Below, piece after piece: positions 63,642 through 64,000 of a stretch of DNA of 64,000 nt; positions within the stretch are counted from its first letter, which is position 1, and every line of letters begins with the position of its first letter. Source of the stretch: Acinetobacter lactucae (GTDB taxonomy: Bacteria; Pseudomonadota; Gammaproteobacteria; Pseudomonadales; Moraxellaceae); NCBI RefSeq assembly GCF_001605885.1, contig NZ_LRPE01000005.1, forward strand, positions 29,064 to 93,063, given 5' to 3'. The position numbers were made by a program, and so were the translations under genes. The notes beneath the pieces were generated by a model. It was not told the origin of the DNA. It did not search any database and saw only the letters and a program-made list of their open reading frames with translations.

Positions 63642-64000
63642 AACATGCCTAGAAAGATTGCGAGTTGATTAATCTATTTATTAGTCGTTATTGTAATCTT
63701 TCTGTAGTATCCAAAACAGTAATAAATAAATTTCATGTGTGTTTTTTTTGAACTAAAATTGAGTTGTTAAAATTATTATATACTCAATATTTAATTTATG
63801 TTTTTGTTATTTATTGAGTTTTATCGATCTTTTCTTAAAAAAATATTTATGATTCTTTTTGTAAAAAACTTATTAAAACAGAAGTTTATAAATATTTAGT
63901 TATATTTATCTTAATCAAAATAAACTTAACAATAAAGAAAGAGTAAACATGCAAATAAAAATTCTGATAAATTAAATTTTATACATATTATATAACTAAA
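63642..64000. other. AT-rich end of the window
   Basis: About 360 bases upstream of the GGDEF-EAL gene, of very low G/C. No frame, repeat or clear promoter is supported. Confidence 0.4.

Overview
The window is chromosomal DNA from an Acinetobacter, most likely the calcoaceticus-baumannii complex. The reasons are an AT-rich coding style, a soluble PQQ glucose dehydrogenase (59466-60905) of the Acinetobacter type, a BlsA-like BLUF protein, a MoaC-MoaB fusion, and the synteny of ntrBC, rimO, pyrH-frr-uppS-cdsA-dxr-rseP-bamA-skp-lpxD-fabZ-lpxA. I see no tRNA or rRNA gene, insertion sequence, CRISPR array or intact prophage.

Layout. 1-7078: nitrate and nitrite assimilation (nirB 3' part, a NirD-flavoprotein fusion, nasA, mobA). 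7230-9503: an orphan molybdoenzyme. 9741-13698: molybdopterin synthesis operon moaA-moaD-moaE-moaCB-moeA. 13906-16778: an HxlR regulator, then a MocR-type regulator divergent from an EamA transporter. 16781-18176: tusDCB-tusE for tRNA 2-thiolation. 18242-20760: a GalE-like protein lacking the catalytic lysine, and fumC. 20857-23682: small and hypothetical genes, a hydrolase and the BLUF photoreceptor. 23840-25340: a tandem glycine riboswitch leading into a DadA-type dehydrogenase. 25385-29010: an LprI-like secreted protein, ispF, a phosphatase-like protein, argF and a TetR regulator. 29275-31864: ntrBC, preceded by a good sigma-54 promoter match and NtrC-like sites. 32207-44544: rimO and the conserved cell-envelope cluster. 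44599-48731: cpoB, 4.5S RNA, recX, recA, hslR and a HAD phosphatase. 50054-54102: an Lrp-type regulator divergent from kynU, a permease and a kynurenine formamidase. 54103-55541: a sparse AT-rich stretch with a candidate small RNA, a phage-type small protein and a possible tiny membrane protein. 55542-64000: a secreted subtilase, a SulP transporter, a SRAP protein, gdhB, a UspA protein and a PAS-GGDEF-EAL protein.

How it fits together. The first 14 kb is one metabolic unit: nitrate is reduced to ammonium by NasA and NirB, NasA needs bis-MGD cofactor, and mobA and the moa/moe operon supply it. A candidate sigma-54 promoter before moaA and another before ntrB suggest control by nitrogen status. 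The middle of the window is conserved housekeeping (isoprenoid carrier, phospholipid, lipid A and outer-membrane assembly). The last third holds condition-dependent functions. I did not find a convincing undescribed multi-gene system. The most informative leads are the ntrBC control region, the glycine riboswitch on a D-amino-acid dehydrogenase, the GalE-like protein without its active-site lysine, and the 54.1-55.5 kb accessory stretch.
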